In this document: positions 62,521 through 64,000 of the stretch, piece by piece
How positions within the stretch are numbered: the stretch's first letter is position 1
How the letters are laid out: the number at the start of each line of letters is the position of its first letter
Origin: Flaccisagitta enflata
Lineage: Eukaryota; Chaetognatha; Sagittoidea; Aphragmophora
NCBI GenBank assembly: GCA_965153355.1
Contig: OZ231126.1
Span: forward strand, 34,286,001-34,350,000
Length of the DNA: 64,000 nucleotides
Reading direction: 5' to 3'
Position numbers and translations under genes: made by a program
The notes under the pieces: model-generated
The model's database searches: none
Seen by the model: the letters and a program-made list of their open reading frames with translations, nothing else
What the model was told of the DNA's origin: nothing

Positions 62521-64000
62521 TGGGATAAAGGTTGGTCGCGCTCGATCAAACCAGGTTTTGATGTGTGTCATTGACCATCAAATCATCTGTACCATCTGTA
62601 ACTTGTGAGCATTGGTCACTTTTCACCAAGCCCTTATCTCCAATCACTGCATTTTTTTTATTTGTTAGATCAAATCAACAGCAATTGTATATATTGATTG
62701 TACTGAAAATCAGAGAAAAATATAAGAAAAGACGCTACATATCTTGAATGCCAAATTGATTAGAATTGTTTTTCTATTATTAACAGTAAATACACTATTT
62801 ATTCAAAATTCTATCATTTTAGGAAACTTTGAATCAATATTTGATCATCATAACAACGTACTACCAGAAAAATTGGAACAAATATGTCTCCTTACAAAAA
62901 AAATTTAAAAAATTAAAAGAAATCTTTACTCAATTTAGCAGTGAATCTATGGAAGAAAAAATCAACATCAACTTATCTATTTTTGTATCACTTTTAACAA
63001 ACACATAATGATGTAACAGTACCAAAGGAATAAACAAAATATTACATCAAGCACTTTATCTGACAATCTAAATTCTTTATTGAAGCATCTTAACAAAATT
63101 ATGATTTGGCACTTAAGAATCATGTAATAAAACATGATTTGAAAGTCATGGCAGATGCAGAAAATCATGATTCCACTGCCTAAAAGCTTACTCCAAACAC
63201 CTCCTAAAATTATTCTACAAAGATTTCATGGTCAATATCAGGGATGCTAACATATATGCCTCAAGCAATGGCAGCCGGTTATCCTATAATTTTTATGATC
63301 CTAGAATTGTTGGTTAGAAAGCTTACGATTGTAAGATTCCTAAACTCTTTTACAATGGGAAAAAGTGTTTTTCCTTCATAACCCAAAAAGTGCTAAATTG
63401 ATTTTTTTCATTTTTTGGGCCAATATCAATAATGAGACCACTTACCTTTGCCAAATGAAATTGTCATCGCCACTCTTCTATAAATAGGTGAAATATGATG
63501 ATGAATGTGGCTTTCTACAATGCTTACAATTCTAGGTTTTCTTGCTTAGAAAGCTTACGATTCTAGAAACTTGGGTAGAAAGCTTACGATTCTAGGTCTT
63601 CTATGACTTAGTCTCCCAATAAAATGTAAAATTACTATAAGTCGATCTTTCGCTCATGATTCAATCTCTTTCGTCACTTACTATGAGAGGGTGTATTGGT
63701 AGGCCCATTTTAAGGTCCACTAAAAGGTAACCCAAATTTCTGGCTGACATGAAAATGAACAAAAAATGATTTTATGCCCATCTGTGTAGCTGCCCCTGCC
63801 TAACCACAAACGACTACGTCTCTAATTCTTCAGCCAGTCGCACTTGTTTTTTATTCATCCCATTGTTCACTTTCTTGATACTAGGTCCATTTGTATGACG
63901 AGTAAAAGTGCGCATTTTATTCAATAATGTATATTGCCTCCTTTTTAAATACCTTAATGTAACAAAACATAACATAAGAAATGCAAATGAGGATATTTTC
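62521..64000. other. AT-rich DNA, no gene recognised
   Basis: GAAAGCTTACGATTCTAG recurs three times at 63,315-63,595. Otherwise no repeat family, RNA gene or protein motif was recognised. Confidence 0.45.

Overview
The window is eukaryotic, almost certainly from an animal. It has a BEL/Pao-type LTR retrotransposon (a group known from metazoans), very long microsatellites, minisatellites and several non-autonomous DNA transposons. The species cannot be named from this sequence. No intact host gene is visible. The only host-like coding sequence is a broken ubiquitin-specific-protease (USP, peptidase C19) gene on the minus strand at 11.8-16.7 kb.

Layout. 0-1.2 kb: end of a short interspersed repeat, a (GT)n tract and unique AT-rich DNA. 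1.23-5.52 kb: a palindromic foldback transposon (FB-A copy 1) built of ~520-bp satellite units, flanked by a GAGG duplication and carrying a 509-bp TA-flanked MITE. 5.5-11.3 kb: AT-rich DNA, microsatellites, and a 10/14/12-bp minisatellite cluster. 11.30-11.61 kb: a hAT-like MITE with an 8-bp duplication. 11.8-16.7 kb: the USP pseudogene, split by FB-A copy 2 (12.32-15.51 kb, CTTT duplication). 16.7-27.9 kb: microsatellites and tandem repeats (163 bp, ~335 bp). 27.96-33.35 kb: a different foldback element (FB-B) with ~350-bp units and a 9-bp duplication, invaded by minisatellite-bearing repeats. 34.36-49.99 kb: a 58-bp satellite array split by a 13.2-kb BEL/Pao element on the minus strand (34,776-47,976; LTRs of 911 and 916 bp; GGTGG duplication). 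50-64 kb: more copies of the interspersed repeat, a 59-bp palindromic tandem array, microsatellites, a 602-bp palindrome, a duplicated purine-rich block and plain AT-rich DNA.

The BEL/Pao element reads, in minus-strand order: an N-terminal ORF, a Gln-rich gag with zinc knuckles, an in-frame UGA, an aspartic protease, RT/RNase H/integrase, and an extra ~700-codon region between integrase and the 3' LTR. That region encodes a basic, low-complexity, coiled-coil protein in several frames and does not look like an envelope. The LTRs differ by only about three substitutions and two indels, yet the coding body has many frame breaks.

Three observations stand out. First, two unrelated families of giant foldback transposons have arms made of satellite DNA. 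Second, an interspersed repeat family ends in a stem-loop whose bases co-vary between copies. Third, the retroelement carries the unexplained post-pol coding region.
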